This document shows positions 1-9,196 of a stretch of 64,000 nt of DNA, piece after piece. The notes beneath the pieces were generated by a model. That model was not told where the DNA came from and did no database searches. It was given only the letters and a program-made list of their open reading frames with translations. Every line of letters begins with the position of its first letter. Position 1 is the first letter of the stretch. The DNA is taken from contig MKTI01000002.1 of NCBI GenBank assembly GCA_001898185.1, positions 124,001 through 188,000 on the forward strand, in the 5' to 3' direction. This stretch comes from Cellulomonas sp. 73-145. GTDB taxonomy: Bacteria; Actinomycetota; Actinomycetes; Actinomycetales; Cellulomonadaceae. A program made the position numbers and the translations under genes.

Positions 1-928
1 GGCGCGCCAGCGCCTCTGGTCCGCGCAGCGCCGCCTCCCAGTGCCCGCCCGGGACCCAGCCGTGCCGGGCCGACCGACGCACCGCCACGTCGCCGACGGC
101 CCATACGCCCGGGACGGGTCGGTGACCCGCCAGCACCCGGTACCGCTCGTCGACCCGGACGGCACCGGACGCGTCCCGCGGCAGGGTGTCCCCCAGCCAG
201 CCCGTCGCCGGTCGGGCGCCCACAGCGGCCAGCACCGTGGCCGCAGGCAGCCGTCGACCGTCAGCCAGCCGGACGCCGCCGTCCTCCACGGCAGCGACGG
301 GCGCGCCGGTCAGCAGCTCGACGCCGGCCGCCGCGTACCAGGGCGCGGTCAGCGCACCGACCCGGCTGCCCAGCGCGGTGCTCAGCGGGGCGTTCGCCGC
401 CTCGACGACGGTCACGGCGCTGCCGCTCGCCGCGACCACACCGGCCACCTCGGCACCGATCCAGCCCGCGCCGATCACCACCAGCGGCCCACCGGCCGCG
501 AGCGCGGCACGCAGCTGGTCGGCGTCCGCTGTGGTGTGCAGCGTGCGGGCGGAGGGCCAGGCCGGAGGGCGGACGGCATGGGCGCCGGTCGCGAGCACGA
601 CGTGGTCGGCGTGCACCGCGCCGGTGTCCGTGGCGACGCCGGGCCGTCCGGGCTCGTCGAGAAGCAGGGCGCGGGCGGGTCGGTCCAGCTCGACGCGGTC
701 GGCGAGGGCATCGACGTCCACCCCCAGCTCGTCGGTCAGCCAGGCGGGTGCGGTGCGGTCGAGCAGGTGCTTCGACAGCGGCGGCCGGTCGTACGGCGGC
801 ACGCCCTCGGCACCGAGCACGTGGATGTGGCCGTCGAACCCGGCCGTGCGCAGCTCGGCAACGGTGCGCGTGGCCGCCAGCCCGGCGCCGACCACCAGGA
901 CGTCACGGGCGGCCGGGTTGGTGCGCAC
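1..928 (-). CDS. FAD/NAD(P)-dependent oxidoreductase, ferredoxin-reductase type (partial)
   Basis: The gene runs off the left edge, so its C-terminus is missing. The N-terminus has an FAD-binding Rossmann motif (VVGAGLAATRT, about residues 12-22) and a YDRPPLSK segment typical of oxygenase-coupled ferredoxin reductases. A second GxGxxG nucleotide-binding fold (VIGAGWIGAEVAG) lies mid-protein, and the FAD-binding AVGDVA motif is near the visible end. It probably passes electrons from NAD(P)H to a ferredoxin or rubredoxin; the partner is not in the window. I chose GTG 928 because TACCGT lies exactly six bases upstream (940-935) and no ribosome site is visible, which fits a leaderless transcript. 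It is divergent from the next gene. Confidence 0.85.
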   Translation of the reverse strand, partial: MRTNPAARDVLVVGAGLAATRTVAELRTAGFDGHIHVLGAEGVPPYDRPPLSKHLLDRTAPAWLTDELGVDVDALADRVELDRPARALLLDEPGRPGVATDTGAVHADHVVLATGAHAVRPPAWPSARTLHTTADADQLRAALAAGGPLVVIGAGWIGAEVAGVVAASGSAVTVVEAANAPLSTALGSRVGALTAPWYAAAGVELLTGAPVAAVEDGGVRLADGRRLPAATVLAAVGARPATGWLGDTLPRDASGAVRVDERYRVLAGHRPVPGVWAVGDVAVRRSARHGWVPGGHWEAALRGPEALAR

Positions 929-934
929 CGGGCC

Positions 935-940
935 ACGGTA
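935..940 (-). promoter_or_regulatory. -10 box of leaderless oxidoreductase gene
   Basis: TACCGT (read on the minus strand) is six bases before GTG 928, which places the transcription start on or next to the start codon. No Shine-Dalgarno sequence lies in between. Confidence 0.55.
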
Positions 941-962
941 GTCTGCCGAGAGGGAGGCACGG

Positions 963-1427
963 ATGGGCGCTGAGCATGCGGTCGGTCGTGCGCCGACGGG
1001 CGCACCGACCTCCGGTGGCGCACCCCGCACACCGTCCGCCACCGCGTCCACGTGGCCCCGGATCGACGCAGACGGCACCTCGACGAGCAACCCCGGCGCC
1101 GTGCCACCGATGGCTGCGTCCTCGCCGTCGCCCGCAACGGGAGCCGTCCCGCTGGTCGCCCGGCGCCGGCCTCGTCTGCCGCGTTCGGTCCTGCTGGTGG
1201 TGCTCGGGGTCGTCCTCGTGGTGGTCGGCGCCCTGCTGCTCGGCACCCGCGCGGCGGCGGGTCTGCTCGCGCTGCAGCTGCTGGTGTGCGCCGTCGTGCG
1301 GGCCGTCCGCCCGGCCCCCGGACCGAACGCGTTGGCCGTGCGCTCACGCGCTCTCGACGTGCTGACCCTGACTGCGTTCGCCCTAGTCCTGGGCGTGCTG
1401 GCGGCGATCGTCCCCAGCGCGCGCTGA
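963..1427 (+). CDS. DUF3017 membrane protein
   Basis: A 154-residue protein with a disordered Ala/Pro/Thr-rich N-terminus (about 1-70) followed by three hydrophobic segments (about 77-95, 98-113 and 132-150). The C-terminal pattern RSRALDV...A...L..LA..VP is what I know of the DUF3017 family, a small actinobacterial integral membrane protein often placed next to purH or folD. Its function is unknown. ATG 963 is preceded by a good ribosome site (GGGAGG). It converges on purH and shares a terminator hairpin with it. Confidence 0.8.
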   Translation: MGAEHAVGRAPTGAPTSGGAPRTPSATASTWPRIDADGTSTSNPGAVPPMAASSPSPATGAVPLVARRRPRLPRSVLLVVLGVVLVVVGALLLGTRAAAGLLALQLLVCAVVRAVRPAPGPNALAVRSRALDVLTLTAFALVLGVLAAIVPSAR

Positions 1428-1471
1428 CGGCTGCCGCGACAGCCGCGGCAGGCACCGTCGCGGGACGGGCT

Positions 1472-1504
1472 CGTCCGGGACCGCCGTCTGCACGGTCCCG
1501 GACG
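1472..1504. terminator. Bidirectional terminator hairpin between DUF3017 and purH
   Basis: A perfect 12-bp stem (1472-1483 with 1493-1504) has a 9-base loop and sits between two convergent stop codons. There is no clear U tract, which is usual in high-GC actinobacteria. Confidence 0.65.
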
Positions 1505-1511
1505 GTGCCCG

Positions 1512-3140
1512 TCAGTGGGCGAAGTGCCGCGTCCCGGTCAGGTACAGGGTGACGCCGGCCGCCTTCGCCGCCTCGATCACCTCGGGGTCACGCACGGAGC
1601 CGCCCGGCTGCACGACGGCGCGCACCCCGGCGTCCAGCAGCACCTGGAGGCCGTCGGCGAACGGGAAGAAGGCGTCCGACGCAGCGACCGAACCGCGCGC
1701 CCGCGCCTGACCGTCCGCGTCGGCGCGCTCGACGGCCAGCCGGCACGAGTCCACGCGGTTGACCTGCCCCATCCCGACCCCGACCGAGGCGCCGTCGGCG
1801 GCGAGCAGGATCGCGTTCGACTTCACCGCCCGGACGGCCCGCCAGGCGAAGGCCAGGTCGGCCAGCGTGGCGTCGTCGGCGGCGTCGCCCGCGGCGAGCG
1901 TCCACGTGGTCGGGTCGTCGCCCACGGCGTCGATCCGGTCCGCCTGCTGCACGAGCAGGCCACCGCTGATCGAGCGCTGCTCGAGGCGGGCGGCCGGCGG
2001 GGTGTCCACGACCAGGAGGCGCACGTTCTTCTTCTGGGACAGCAGCTCGAGGGCGTCGTCGTCGAAGGCCGGCGCCAGCACCACCTCGGTGAACACCGGC
2101 GCGATCTGCCGAGCCGCCGCCAGGGTGATCGGCACGTTCGCGGCGATCACACCGCCGAACGCCGACACCGGGTCGCACGCGTGGGCCTTGGCGTGGGCGT
2201 CCGCCACGTCGGTGCCGACGGCGATGCCGCACGGGTTGGCGTGCTTGATGATCGCGACGGTGGGCTGGTCGCCGTGGTCGTGCGCCGCACGCCAGGCCGC
2301 GTCGGCGTCGACGTAGTTGTTGTAGCTCATCGCCTTGCCGTGCAGCTGGGTCGCCTGGGCCAGCCCCCGCGCACCGTCGCCGGCGGTGTACAGCGCCGCG
2401 GCCTGGTGCGGGTTCTCGCCGTACCGGAGCACCGCCGAGCGCGTCCACGTGCCGCCGACCCATGCCGGGAAGCCGGTGTGCTCACCCTCGACCTCGTCGG
2501 TGCTGGTGGCGACGTTGCCCATCCAGGAGGCGACCGCCACGTCGTAGGTCGCGGTGTGCACGAACGCCTCCGCCGCGAGCCGGGTGCGCTGCGCCAGCGT
2601 GAAACCGCCGGCCGCGACGGCCTCGACCACCGCGGGGTAGCCGGACGGGTCGACGACGACGGCGACGCTCGGGTGGTTCTTCGCGGCGGCCCGGACCATC
2701 GACGGGCCGCCGATGTCGATCTGCTCGACGCACTCGTCGACGGACGCACCCGAGGCGACGGTCGCGGTGAACGGGTACAGGTTGACGACCACCAGCTCGA
2801 ACGGGGCCACGCCGAGGTCCTCGAGCTGGGCCAGGTGCTCCGGCCGGCGGGTGTCGGCGAGGATCCCGGCGTGCACCCGCGGGTGCAGGGTCTTGACGCG
2901 GCCGTCGAGGCACTCGGGGAAGCCCGTCAGCTCCTCGACGCGGGTGACCGGGACGCCGGCGCCGGCGATCGTCGCGGCCGTCGAGCCGGTGGACACCAGC
3001 TCGACCCCGGCCGCGTGCAGTGCGGTGGCGAGGTCGACGAGGCCCGTCTTGTCGTAGACGGAGACGAGCGCGCGGCGGACTGCGCGGCGACCGTCCCCGG
3101 TCGGCGTTGCGGGGGTGGACTGGCTGGGCTGCTGGGACAT
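1512..3140 (-). CDS. purH: Bifunctional AICAR formyltransferase / IMP cyclohydrolase
   Basis: This enzyme catalyses the last two steps of IMP synthesis: formylation of AICAR by 10-formyl-THF, then ring closure. At 542 residues it is full length. The N-terminal cyclohydrolase domain starts at about residue 22 ([10 protein letters not shown]) and carries [12 protein letters not shown]. The C-terminal formyltransferase domain carries YGENPHQ and the catalytic Lys-His of [12 protein letters not shown] 3140 has a GGGAGA ribosome site. The downstream partner in the pathway is reached through guaB and guaA elsewhere in this window. purN lies just upstream on the same strand with a 142-bp gap, so the two may be co-transcribed. 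Confidence 0.97.
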   Translation of the reverse strand: MSQQPSQSTPATPTGDGRRAVRRALVSVYDKTGLVDLATALHAAGVELVSTGSTAATIAGAGVPVTRVEELTGFPECLDGRVKTLHPRVHAGILADTRRPEHLAQLEDLGVAPFELVVVNLYPFTATVASGASVDECVEQIDIGGPSMVRAAAKNHPSVAVVVDPSGYPAVVEAVAAGGFTLAQRTRLAAEAFVHTATYDVAVASWMGNVATSTDEVEGEHTGFPAWVGGTWTRSAVLRYGENPHQAAALYTAGDGARGLAQATQLHGKAMSYNNYVDADAAWRAAHDHGDQPTVAIIKHANPCGIAVGTDVADAHAKAHACDPVSAFGGVIAANVPITLAAARQIAPVFTEVVLAPAFDDDALELLSQKKNVRLLVVDTPPAARLEQRSISGGLLVQQADRIDAVGDDPTTWTLAAGDAADDATLADLAFAWRAVRAVKSNAILLAADGASVGVGMGQVNRVDSCRLAVERADADGQARARGSVAASDAFFPFADGLQVLLDAGVRAVVQPGGSVRDPEVIEAAKAAGVTLYLTGTRHFAH

Positions 3141-3282
3141 CGAGCACTCTCCCGGGTCAGGGCGCCGCGGTCACGGCGCGGGGCGGACCCGGGCACCCAG
3201 GCGGACGGTGCACGGACGACGGTGGTGCGGCCGCTCCCCGGTGGTGATCCACCTCGGTTCGCCAGTCACGGCCGAGGCCATG

Positions 3283-3981
3283 CTATCCGGCGACCGGGGC
3301 ACCGCCGAGCCGCACGTGACGGCCCTCGACGCTGAGTCCCTCCCGGACCACCCGCCCCACGACGTCGACCAGCAGCTCCCGCTCGACGGTCTTGATGCGC
3401 TCGTGCAGCGTCGCCTCGTCGTCCCCCTCGAGCACCGGCACCGCCGACTGCGCGACGATCGGGCCCGAGTCGACGCCCTCGTCGACCACGATCACCGAGC
3501 AGCCGCTGACCTTGACGCCGTGCGCGAGGGCGTCCCGGACCGCGTGCGCACCGGGGAAGGCCGGCAGCAGCGCGGGGTGCGTGTTGAGCGTCCGGCCACC
3601 GTGCTCGGCCAGGAACGCCCGGCCGACCAGCCGCATGAACCCGGCGAGGACCACCAGGTCCGGGGTGAACACCCGGACCGTCTCGGCGAGGGCGCGGTCC
3701 CACGCCGCACGGTCCGCGAAGTCCGCCGGGGCCACCACGGCCGTGGCCACCCCGGCCTCCCGCGCGCGCTCGAGCGCCCTCACGCCGTGCCGGTCGGAGA
3801 CCACGGCGACGACGCGCGCGCCGTACGCCGGGTCGGAGTGGGCGGACAGCAGGGCGTCGAGCGTCGAGCCGGTGCCGGAGACCAGCACGACAACGCGTCC
3901 CGCGGTGCGGGTGGACGGTGCGGGAGGGGTCGGGCCGGGCGGGGTCGGGCCGAGGGGGGTGGGGCCGGGAGCGGCGGTCAC
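3283..3981 (-). CDS. purN: Phosphoribosylglycinamide formyltransferase
   Basis: GAR transformylase, the third step of purine synthesis, using 10-formyl-THF. The 232-residue protein has the P-loop-like VSGTGSTLDALL near residue 35 and the active-site segment NTHPALLPAFPGAH with the catalytic Asn and His. The catalytic Asp is in VDEGVDSGPIV. An extra N-terminal tail of about 27 residues contains three GPTP repeats and is not part of the fold. GTG 3981 was chosen because TAGGGT (3993-3988) lies exactly six bases upstream with no ribosome site, which suggests leaderless translation. A later start near residue 28 cannot be excluded. Confidence 0.95.
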   Translation of the reverse strand: MTAAPGPTPLGPTPPGPTPPAPSTRTAGRVVVLVSGTGSTLDALLSAHSDPAYGARVVAVVSDRHGVRALERAREAGVATAVVAPADFADRAAWDRALAETVRVFTPDLVVLAGFMRLVGRAFLAEHGGRTLNTHPALLPAFPGAHAVRDALAHGVKVSGCSVIVVDEGVDSGPIVAQSAVPVLEGDDEATLHERIKTVERELLVDVVGRVVREGLSVEGRHVRLGGAPVAG

Positions 3982-3987
3982 GGGGGA

Positions 3988-3993
3988 ACCCTA
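3988..3993 (-). promoter_or_regulatory. -10 box of leaderless purN
   Basis: TAGGGT on the minus strand, six bases before GTG 3981, with a C-rich spacer that cannot act as a ribosome site. Confidence 0.6.
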
Positions 3994-4049
3994 ACCGGGC
4001 GCCGACGGACGCCCGACGTCCCCGTCCACGGCCCGGGGGACAATGAGGT

Positions 4050-4655
4050 GTGAGCAACCCGTACGCCCCGCCGGACGACCGGCCCCGCGGCGACGAGGCG
4101 CCGGCCGACCGCGGCGCTGCCGACGGGCAGCACGGCGTGACCGGCCCCGGGCACGGCCCGTCCAGCGGACCGTTCCACGGTCCGCTGGACGGGCAGGCAC
4201 CGGCACCGTGGCCCGGCGTCCGTCCCGCCGACCGGCCTGGCGTGGGGCAGGGTCCCGGTCAGCAGGAGGTGCCGCCGCCGGTCAACCCGGCGCAGCTGTC
4301 GCGGATCGCCGCGGGCATGCGCTTCGGCGCCGCCCTGGTGCTCGCGGCGCTCCTGGTCCAGCTGCTGCCGCTGCCCTGGGGGCTGCTCGCGCTGCCGTTC
4401 GCGCTGCTCGGCACGGGCGTGGTGGGACGGACCATGCTGCTGATGTCCCGGGCCCGGGTGCGGGGGCCAGCCTCGGTGCTGACCACCCTGCTGCTGGTGG
4501 TGGGCGTCGGCAGCGTGGCGGTCTCGCTGATGCTGGCCGCCTACTGGGCCGCCGGTGCCGACTCGTACCGGTGCGAGCAGTCGGCGCTCACCGTGCAGGC
4601 CCACTACTCGTGCGCGGCGCTCCTGCCGCAGCAGGGGTCGATGCACCTCCCCTGA
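4050..4655 (+). CDS. Hypothetical membrane protein with Pro-rich N-terminus
   Basis: A 201-residue protein. Residues 1-80 are disordered, rich in Pro, Gly and Asp, with short repeats of the PSSGP/GPFHGP kind. Three hydrophobic helices follow (about 93-112, 115-130 and 146-167). A short extracytoplasmic tail has two Cys (in YRCEQ and YSCAA) that could form a disulfide. I do not recognise the family. The GTG at 4050 has GGGGGA eight bases upstream, and GACAAT lies five bases upstream as an alternative leaderless promoter. It converges on the DUF6350 gene with only 24 bp between the stops. Confidence 0.65.
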   Translation: MSNPYAPPDDRPRGDEAPADRGAADGQHGVTGPGHGPSSGPFHGPLDGQAPAPWPGVRPADRPGVGQGPGQQEVPPPVNPAQLSRIAAGMRFGAALVLAALLVQLLPLPWGLLALPFALLGTGVVGRTMLLMSRARVRGPASVLTTLLLVVGVGSVAVSLMLAAYWAAGADSYRCEQSALTVQAHYSCAALLPQQGSMHLP

Positions 4656-4679
4656 CGGCCGACGACCGAGCGCGAGCGC

Positions 4680-5987
4680 TCAGACCCCGCCGAGCTCGGT
4701 GTCGTCCGGCACCCACGGGTCGACCGCCCGCCTGTGCACCAGGTGTCGCACGGCGGCGCTGACCACAGGGGCGCTCAGCGTCGTCGTGACCGCGGCACCG
4801 ACCCACACCCAGAGTCCGACCCGCAGGCCGACCAGCCAGCCCTCCGCTCCGACGACGGCCATCCGGCCCGGGCCCGCCGCCCCGCTCGCGGCCGTCACCA
4901 CGAGCGCGACCAGCACCGCGACCACCCCGGCGAGCAGCCCCGCCGCTGCGGCCGGGTGCCACCACCGCCGCGCGGACCAGCGGCGGTGCAGCACCAGTCC
5001 GGCCAGCACGCCGACCAGGGTGAGCACCAGCGGCAGCACCGCGGCCACGACTCCGTGCACCGTCTCGGCGGGCAGCATGCCGAGCAGCGGTACCGCCGGG
5101 AGCGACCCGGGCACGACGGCGTCGGGCGCGAACCGGGACCCCGCACCGACGGAGAAGCCGACCCCGGAGACCCACGTCAGCGCCCAGACCACCACGTTCG
5201 GCAGGTAGCCGAGCTGGACAACCGCGAGCACGACGCCGCCGATCACGTCGAGGTTCAGCCCGCCGACGACGGACGCCACCTGGGCCCGCCCGTCCAGCAG
5301 CCACCCGCACGTCACCAGGCTGGACACCACCGCGAGCAGCGCGACCGTGAGCAGGCCCGTGCCGAGCGCGGCGCGCAGCACGGGTGGCAGCCGACTGGTC
5401 AGCGGCTGCGCGAGCCGCGCCCAGGTCGGTGCGTCGCTCTTGCGCATCACCCCCGTGCCGAGCCCGAGCAGCGCGACCACCGCCCCGCCCAGCAGGGCGC
5501 GCGGTAGCCCACCGCGCGCCGCGGGCGTCAGCGCGGCCATCCCGGCCACCACCACGACGTAGGTCGCCATCCCGGACAGCGAGGAGGACCAGCTCGCCGC
5601 GCCCGACCGCCGGGCCGAGGCGTGGCAGGTGTACACGGCGAGCGCGGTCACGCCCAGCGGCACCAGGCCGACCGTGATCGCCCCGACGCTGACCGTGACG
5701 CCGTGCCCGAGCAGCCAGACCGCGGTGCCGACCCCGACGGCGCGCACCCATGGCACGCCGTCGTTCGCCGGGTCGGCGGAGGTCGCCACGAACGCGGCGA
5801 CCGACGGGACCACGATGACCAGCCACGACAGCAGGGCGCCCTGCAGGGCGGCGAGGACGCCCGCGACCCACCGCGGGGCGCCGTCGAGCGCACTGCCGAG
5901 ATCGACCGCGAGCGCCAGGTCACCGGCACGTCCGCGGGTCGTCCGCGGGGTGCGGCGGCGGGTGGCGGGGTCGGTGCGCAGGCTCAC
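4680..5987 (-). CDS. DUF6350 polytopic membrane protein
   Basis: A 435-residue protein made almost entirely of hydrophobic helices (about 9-10), with short Arg-rich loops and an Arg-rich cytoplasmic N-terminus. The position between sucCD and purN/purH and the helix pattern match the actinobacterial DUF6350 family. Mycobacterial relatives of this locus have been called PerM and tied to cell division; that link is from memory. It probably forms a separate transcript: GACCAT lies six bases before GTG 5987 and there is no ribosome site. No catalytic motif is visible. Confidence 0.8.
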   Translation of the reverse strand: MSLRTDPATRRRTPRTTRGRAGDLALAVDLGSALDGAPRWVAGVLAALQGALLSWLVIVVPSVAAFVATSADPANDGVPWVRAVGVGTAVWLLGHGVTVSVGAITVGLVPLGVTALAVYTCHASARRSGAASWSSSLSGMATYVVVVAGMAALTPAARGGLPRALLGGAVVALLGLGTGVMRKSDAPTWARLAQPLTSRLPPVLRAALGTGLLTVALLAVVSSLVTCGWLLDGRAQVASVVGGLNLDVIGGVVLAVVQLGYLPNVVVWALTWVSGVGFSVGAGSRFAPDAVVPGSLPAVPLLGMLPAETVHGVVAAVLPLVLTLVGVLAGLVLHRRWSARRWWHPAAAAGLLAGVVAVLVALVVTAASGAAGPGRMAVVGAEGWLVGLRVGLWVWVGAAVTTTLSAPVVSAAVRHLVHRRAVDPWVPDDTELGGV

Positions 5988-6102
5988 GCGCCCATGGTCG
6001 GCCGACCGCCACCTGCCGTCCGGCAGGCACGTCCGGCGAGTCGCTCACGGCGCGACCCGGCCCCGTCGCGCCCGCCGCAGCGCGCGCGACGGCTCCGCGG
6101 GC

Positions 6103-6978
6103 TCAGGACAGCAGCGCGCGGACCAGCGCGGCGGTCTCGGACGGCGTCTTGCCCACGCGGACGCCGGCGGCCTCGAGGGCCTCCTTCTTGGCCTGCGCGG
6201 TGCCCGACGAGCCGGAGACGATGGCACCGGCGTGGCCCATGGTGCGGCCCTCCGGCGCGGTGAACCCCGCGACGTAGCCGACCACCGGCTTGGTGACGTG
6301 GTCGCGGATGTACGCCGCCGCACGCTCCTCGGCGTCGCCGCCGATCTCGCCGATCATCACGATCGCCTCGGTGTCCGGGTCCTCCTCGAACGCGGCGAGC
6401 GCGTCGATGTGCGTGGTCCCGATGATGGGGTCGCCGCCGATGCCGATCGCCGTGGAGAAGCCCAGGTCACGCAGCTCGTACATCATCTGGTAGGTGAGCG
6501 TGCCGGACTTCGACACCAGCCCGATGCGGCCGGGGCCCGTGATGTCCGCCGGGATGATGCCGACGTTCGACTGCCCGGGGCTGATCAGGCCCGGGCAGTT
6601 GGGGCCGATCACCCGCACGCCGTTGTCCTGCGCGTAGGCGAAGAACGCGGCGGTGTCCGCCACCGGGACGCCCTCGGTGATGACGACGACCAACGGCACC
6701 CGCGCGTCGACCGCCTCGATCACCGCGTCCTTGGTGAAGGCCGGCGGGACGAAGACGACGGACACGTCCGCACCCGTCTCGGCGACCGCCTCGGCGACCG
6801 TCCCGAAGACGGGGACGTCACCGGTGGGGAACGTGACGGTGGTGCCGGCCTTGCGCGGGTTCACGCCGCCGACCACCTGGGTGCCGGACGCGAGCATCCG
6901 GGTGGTGTGCTTGGTCCCCTCGGACCCGGTCATGCCCTGCACGATCACCCGCGACGCAGCGGTGAGGAAGATGGCCAT
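6103..6978 (-). CDS. sucD: Succinyl-CoA synthetase alpha subunit
   Basis: TCA-cycle subunit that binds CoA and carries the phosphohistidine. The 291-residue length is typical. A CoA-binding Rossmann domain spans about 1-130 ([13 protein letters not shown], then GVNPRKAG). The ligase domain contains GPNCPGLI and the active-site His of [10 protein letters not shown], near residue 245. ATG 6978 follows sucC by 30 bp, so the two form an operon with stoichiometric subunits. Confidence 0.98.
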   Translation of the reverse strand: MAIFLTAASRVIVQGMTGSEGTKHTTRMLASGTQVVGGVNPRKAGTTVTFPTGDVPVFGTVAEAVAETGADVSVVFVPPAFTKDAVIEAVDARVPLVVVITEGVPVADTAAFFAYAQDNGVRVIGPNCPGLISPGQSNVGIIPADITGPGRIGLVSKSGTLTYQMMYELRDLGFSTAIGIGGDPIIGTTHIDALAAFEEDPDTEAIVMIGEIGGDAEERAAAYIRDHVTKPVVGYVAGFTAPEGRTMGHAGAIVSGSSGTAQAKKEALEAAGVRVGKTPSETAALVRALLS

Positions 6979-7008
6979 GGCTGTTCGTCTCTCTCGTCGT
7001 CGGGTGGC

Positions 7009-8190
7009 TCAGGCGGCCGTCGAGGCCAGGCGGGCCGCGTCGTCCGCGCCGCCGTCCATCGTGTCGGCCAGCGTCACCAGCGGGTGCGCCGCCTCGGTGA
7101 GGATCCGGCGGCCCTCGGCGACGTTGTTGCCGTCGAGGCGGACCACCAGCGGCTTGGACGCCTCGTCGCCGAGGATGCCCAGGGCCGCGACGATGCCTCG
7201 CGCGACCTCGTCGCACGCGGTGATGCCGCCGAACACGTTGACGAACACCGCCTTGACCTGCGGGTCGGACAGGATGATGTCCAGCCCGTCGGCCATCACC
7301 TGCGCCGAGGCGCCGCCGCCGATGTCGAGGAAGTTGGCGGGCTTGACGCCGCCGTGGCCCTCACCGGCGTAGGCGACCACGTCGAGCGTGCTCATCACCA
7401 GGCCGGCGCCGTTGCCGATGATGCCGACCTGACCGTCGAGCTTGACGTAGTTCAGGCCTTTCTCCTTGGCGCGCGCCTCGAGCGGGTCCGCCGCGGCCTT
7501 GTCCTCGAGCTCGGCGTGGTCCGGGTGCCGGAAGTCGGCGTTGGCGTCCAGCGACACCTTGCCGTCGAGCGCGATCACGTCGCCGTCCTCGGTCAGCACC
7601 AGCGGGTTGACCTCGACCAGCGTCGCGTCCTCGTCGCGGTAGACCGCCCACAGCCGCTCGAGCACGTCCACGACCTGACCGGCCACCTGCTGGTCGAAGT
7701 CGGCGGCCCGGACGATCTCCTCGGCCTTGGTGCGGTCGATGCCGGTGCGCGGGTCGACGGCGACGCGGGCGAGGGCCTGCGGGCGCTCGACGGCGAGCTG
7801 CTCGATCTCCATGCCGCCCTCGACGGACGCCATCGCCAGGTACCGGCGGTTGGCCCGGTCCAGCAGCAGCGACACGTAGTACTCGCTGGCGATGCGGGCT
7901 CCCGCGGCCACCATCACGCGGCGGACGGTGTGGCCCTTGATGTCCATGCCGAGGATCTGGCCGGCGACCTGCTCGGCCTCGTCGGCCGAGCGGGCGAGCT
8001 TGACGCCACCGGCCTTGCCGCGGCCACCCACCTTCACCTGGGCCTTCACGACGACGACGCCGCCGCTCTCGCCGAGCAGCCGCTCGGCCGCGGCCCGCGC
8101 CTCCGCGGGGGTCGTCGCGACGATGCCCGGCAGGACCGGTACCCCGTGCTTCTCGAACAGGTCCCGTGCCTGGTACTCGAACAGGTCCAC
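7009..8190 (-). CDS. sucC: Succinyl-CoA synthetase beta subunit
   Basis: The ATP-grasp subunit that binds the nucleotide and activates succinate. It has 393 residues, the usual length. The N-terminal ATP-grasp domain begins [19 protein letters not shown] and has [17 protein letters not shown]. The C-terminal ligase domain carries [18 protein letters not shown] and the NIFGGI-like [13 protein letters not shown] motif. GTG 8190 has GAGAGGA upstream. It is the first gene of sucCD and has its own promoter at 8251-8279. Confidence 0.98.
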   Translation of the reverse strand: MDLFEYQARDLFEKHGVPVLPGIVATTPAEARAAAERLLGESGGVVVVKAQVKVGGRGKAGGVKLARSADEAEQVAGQILGMDIKGHTVRRVMVAAGARIASEYYVSLLLDRANRRYLAMASVEGGMEIEQLAVERPQALARVAVDPRTGIDRTKAEEIVRAADFDQQVAGQVVDVLERLWAVYRDEDATLVEVNPLVLTEDGDVIALDGKVSLDANADFRHPDHAELEDKAAADPLEARAKEKGLNYVKLDGQVGIIGNGAGLVMSTLDVVAYAGEGHGGVKPANFLDIGGGASAQVMADGLDIILSDPQVKAVFVNVFGGITACDEVARGIVAALGILGDEASKPLVVRLDGNNVAEGRRILTEAAHPLVTLADTMDGGADDAARLASTAA

Positions 8191-8250
8191 GCCGGCGCGT
8201 CCTCTCGCTCGTCCCGCACGTCGGTGTAGGCGACGTGCGCACCGGTGGCG

Positions 8251-8279
8251 ACTCTAGCCGGGGACCGGCGATTTCTCGA
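8251..8279 (-). promoter_or_regulatory. sucCD promoter
   Basis: On the minus strand, -35 TCGAGA (8279-8274), a 17-bp spacer and -10 TAGAGT (8256-8251). The predicted start near 8244 gives a leader of about 54 bases. The -35 box is one arm of a 14-bp palindrome (8274-8287, TCTCGA-CA-TCGAGA), a possible operator. Confidence 0.55.
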
Positions 8280-8349
8280 CATCGAGAGATTCCGTCGACG
8301 CGCCGAGCGGCGGGGCGGTGGCGGCCGAGCTGCATCTGCCTCCAGAGGG

Positions 8350-8395
8350 CGTCAAGTCGTCTTGACAGCGTGATGGACGTCAATCTAGGTTGACG
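8350..8395 (+). promoter_or_regulatory. Twin operator and leaderless promoter of the HTH/Clp-N operon
   Basis: Two inverted repeats of the form CGTCAA-N6-TTGACG occur: 8350-8367 (one mismatch in the last base) and 8378-8395 (perfect). Their centres are 28 bp apart. The right arm of the first doubles as a -35 (TTGACA, 8362-8367). TAGGTT (8386-8391), inside the second, is an 18-bp-spaced -10. Transcription would start at about 8398, on the ATG at 8399. The likely ligand is the HTH protein encoded immediately downstream. Confidence 0.65.
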
Positions 8396-8398
8396 GCC

Positions 8399-8608
8399 AT
8401 GACCGACACGTTGCTCGACAGAGCGACCTCCGACGACCCGGCGAGCGGCCTGGCCGCCGTCGGGGCGCTGCGTGAGCTCGCCGACCGCCTCGAGGCGCTG
8501 CAGGTGGAGCGTGCGCGGCGGCTCGGCTGGTCGTGGCAGCAGGTCGCCGCCGCCCTTGGCGTGTCCCGGCAGGCCGTCCACCAGAAGTACGGGAAGAGGT
8601 TGGGCTGA
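8399..8608 (+). CDS. Small helix-turn-helix protein, probable autoregulator
   Basis: A 69-residue protein that is almost entirely one DNA-binding domain. A helix (ALRELADRLEALQVERARRL) is followed by a helix-turn-helix with WQQVAAALGVSRQAVHQK as turn and recognition helix (about 47-64). I chose ATG 8399 over an in-frame TTG at 8390 because that TTG lies inside the operator and the transcription start is predicted at 8398. The stop codon overlaps the start of the next gene by one base. It probably represses its own operon through the twin inverted repeat it starts on. Confidence 0.8.
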   Translation: MTDTLLDRATSDDPASGLAAVGALRELADRLEALQVERARRLGWSWQQVAAALGVSRQAVHQKYGKRLG

Positions 8609-9183
8609 TGTTCGAGAGGTTCACGCAGGACGCCCGCACCGCCGTGGTGCGGGCGCAGGAGCTCGCGCGCGAGCTGCACGCCGACCGGATCGGCACCGAG
8701 CACGTGCTGGCCGGCGCGGTGCGGACCGAGGGGTCGGCCGCCGCCCGCGCGCTCGCGTCGCTCGGCATCCGGCCGGCCGACGTCGACGCCGCGGTGCGGC
8801 GCCGCAGCAGCACCGGGCTCGACGCGGACGCCCTCGCGGCGCTCGGCATCGACCTCGAGGCCGTCCGTGCCCGGGCCGAACGGCTGTTCGGCGTCGGTGC
8901 GCTCGACCGGCCGGCGCCCGGCCGGGGCGGCCGACGAGGCACCCACATCCCCTTCGACACCACCGCCAAGAAGCTGCTCGAGACCACCCTGCGCGAGGCC
9001 GTCGCAGCCGGGCACCGGCGGATCGACACCGGCCACCTGCTGCTCGCGGCCGTGCGTCTCGACGACGTGCCGGCGCACCAGGTGCTGCTCGGCCTCGGGC
9101 TGGCACCGGAGGAGGTCCGCCGGGCGGTCCGACGGGCGTGGGCCGAGCCGGACGACGGGCCGGCCGGCGTGCTGGTCGGCTGA
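8608..9183 (+). CDS. Clp N-terminal (double Clp-N repeat) domain protein without ATPase
   Basis: A 191-residue protein. Residues 1-66 (MFERFTQDARTAVVRAQELA...) and about 110-180 (FDTTAKKLLETTLREAVAAG...GHLLLAAVRL) are the two halves of a Clp-N domain, the substrate- and adaptor-binding part of ClpC/ClpA. There is no Walker motif and no AAA+ domain, so this is a stand-alone Clp-N protein. By family logic it could act as an adaptor or decoy for ClpC, or as a stress sensor; this is inference. It is translationally coupled to the HTH gene (TGATG overlap). Confidence 0.85.
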   Translation: MFERFTQDARTAVVRAQELARELHADRIGTEHVLAGAVRTEGSAAARALASLGIRPADVDAAVRRRSSTGLDADALAALGIDLEAVRARAERLFGVGALDRPAPGRGGRRGTHIPFDTTAKKLLETTLREAVAAGHRRIDTGHLLLAAVRLDDVPAHQVLLGLGLAPEEVRRAVRRAWAEPDDGPAGVLVG

Positions 9184-9196
9184 CGCCGCCCCGGCG

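Noticed and set aside
736..1455. Minus-strand frame covering the oxidoreductase start and DUF3017
   Set aside because: It is one base out of the true oxidoreductase frame, whose Rossmann motifs read cleanly from 928 to the window edge.
3900..3981. GPTP repeats in PurN as a functional domain
   Set aside because: They are short, low-complexity and outside the conserved fold; a disordered tail is the simpler reading.
5629..8229. 866-codon plus-strand open frame opposite DUF6350 and sucCD
   Set aside because: It lies antisense to well-identified genes, has low-complexity Arg/Gly/Asp composition and no domain. Long antisense frames are expected at this GC content; the same applies to 12719-14698, 29290-31923 and 60-plus others.
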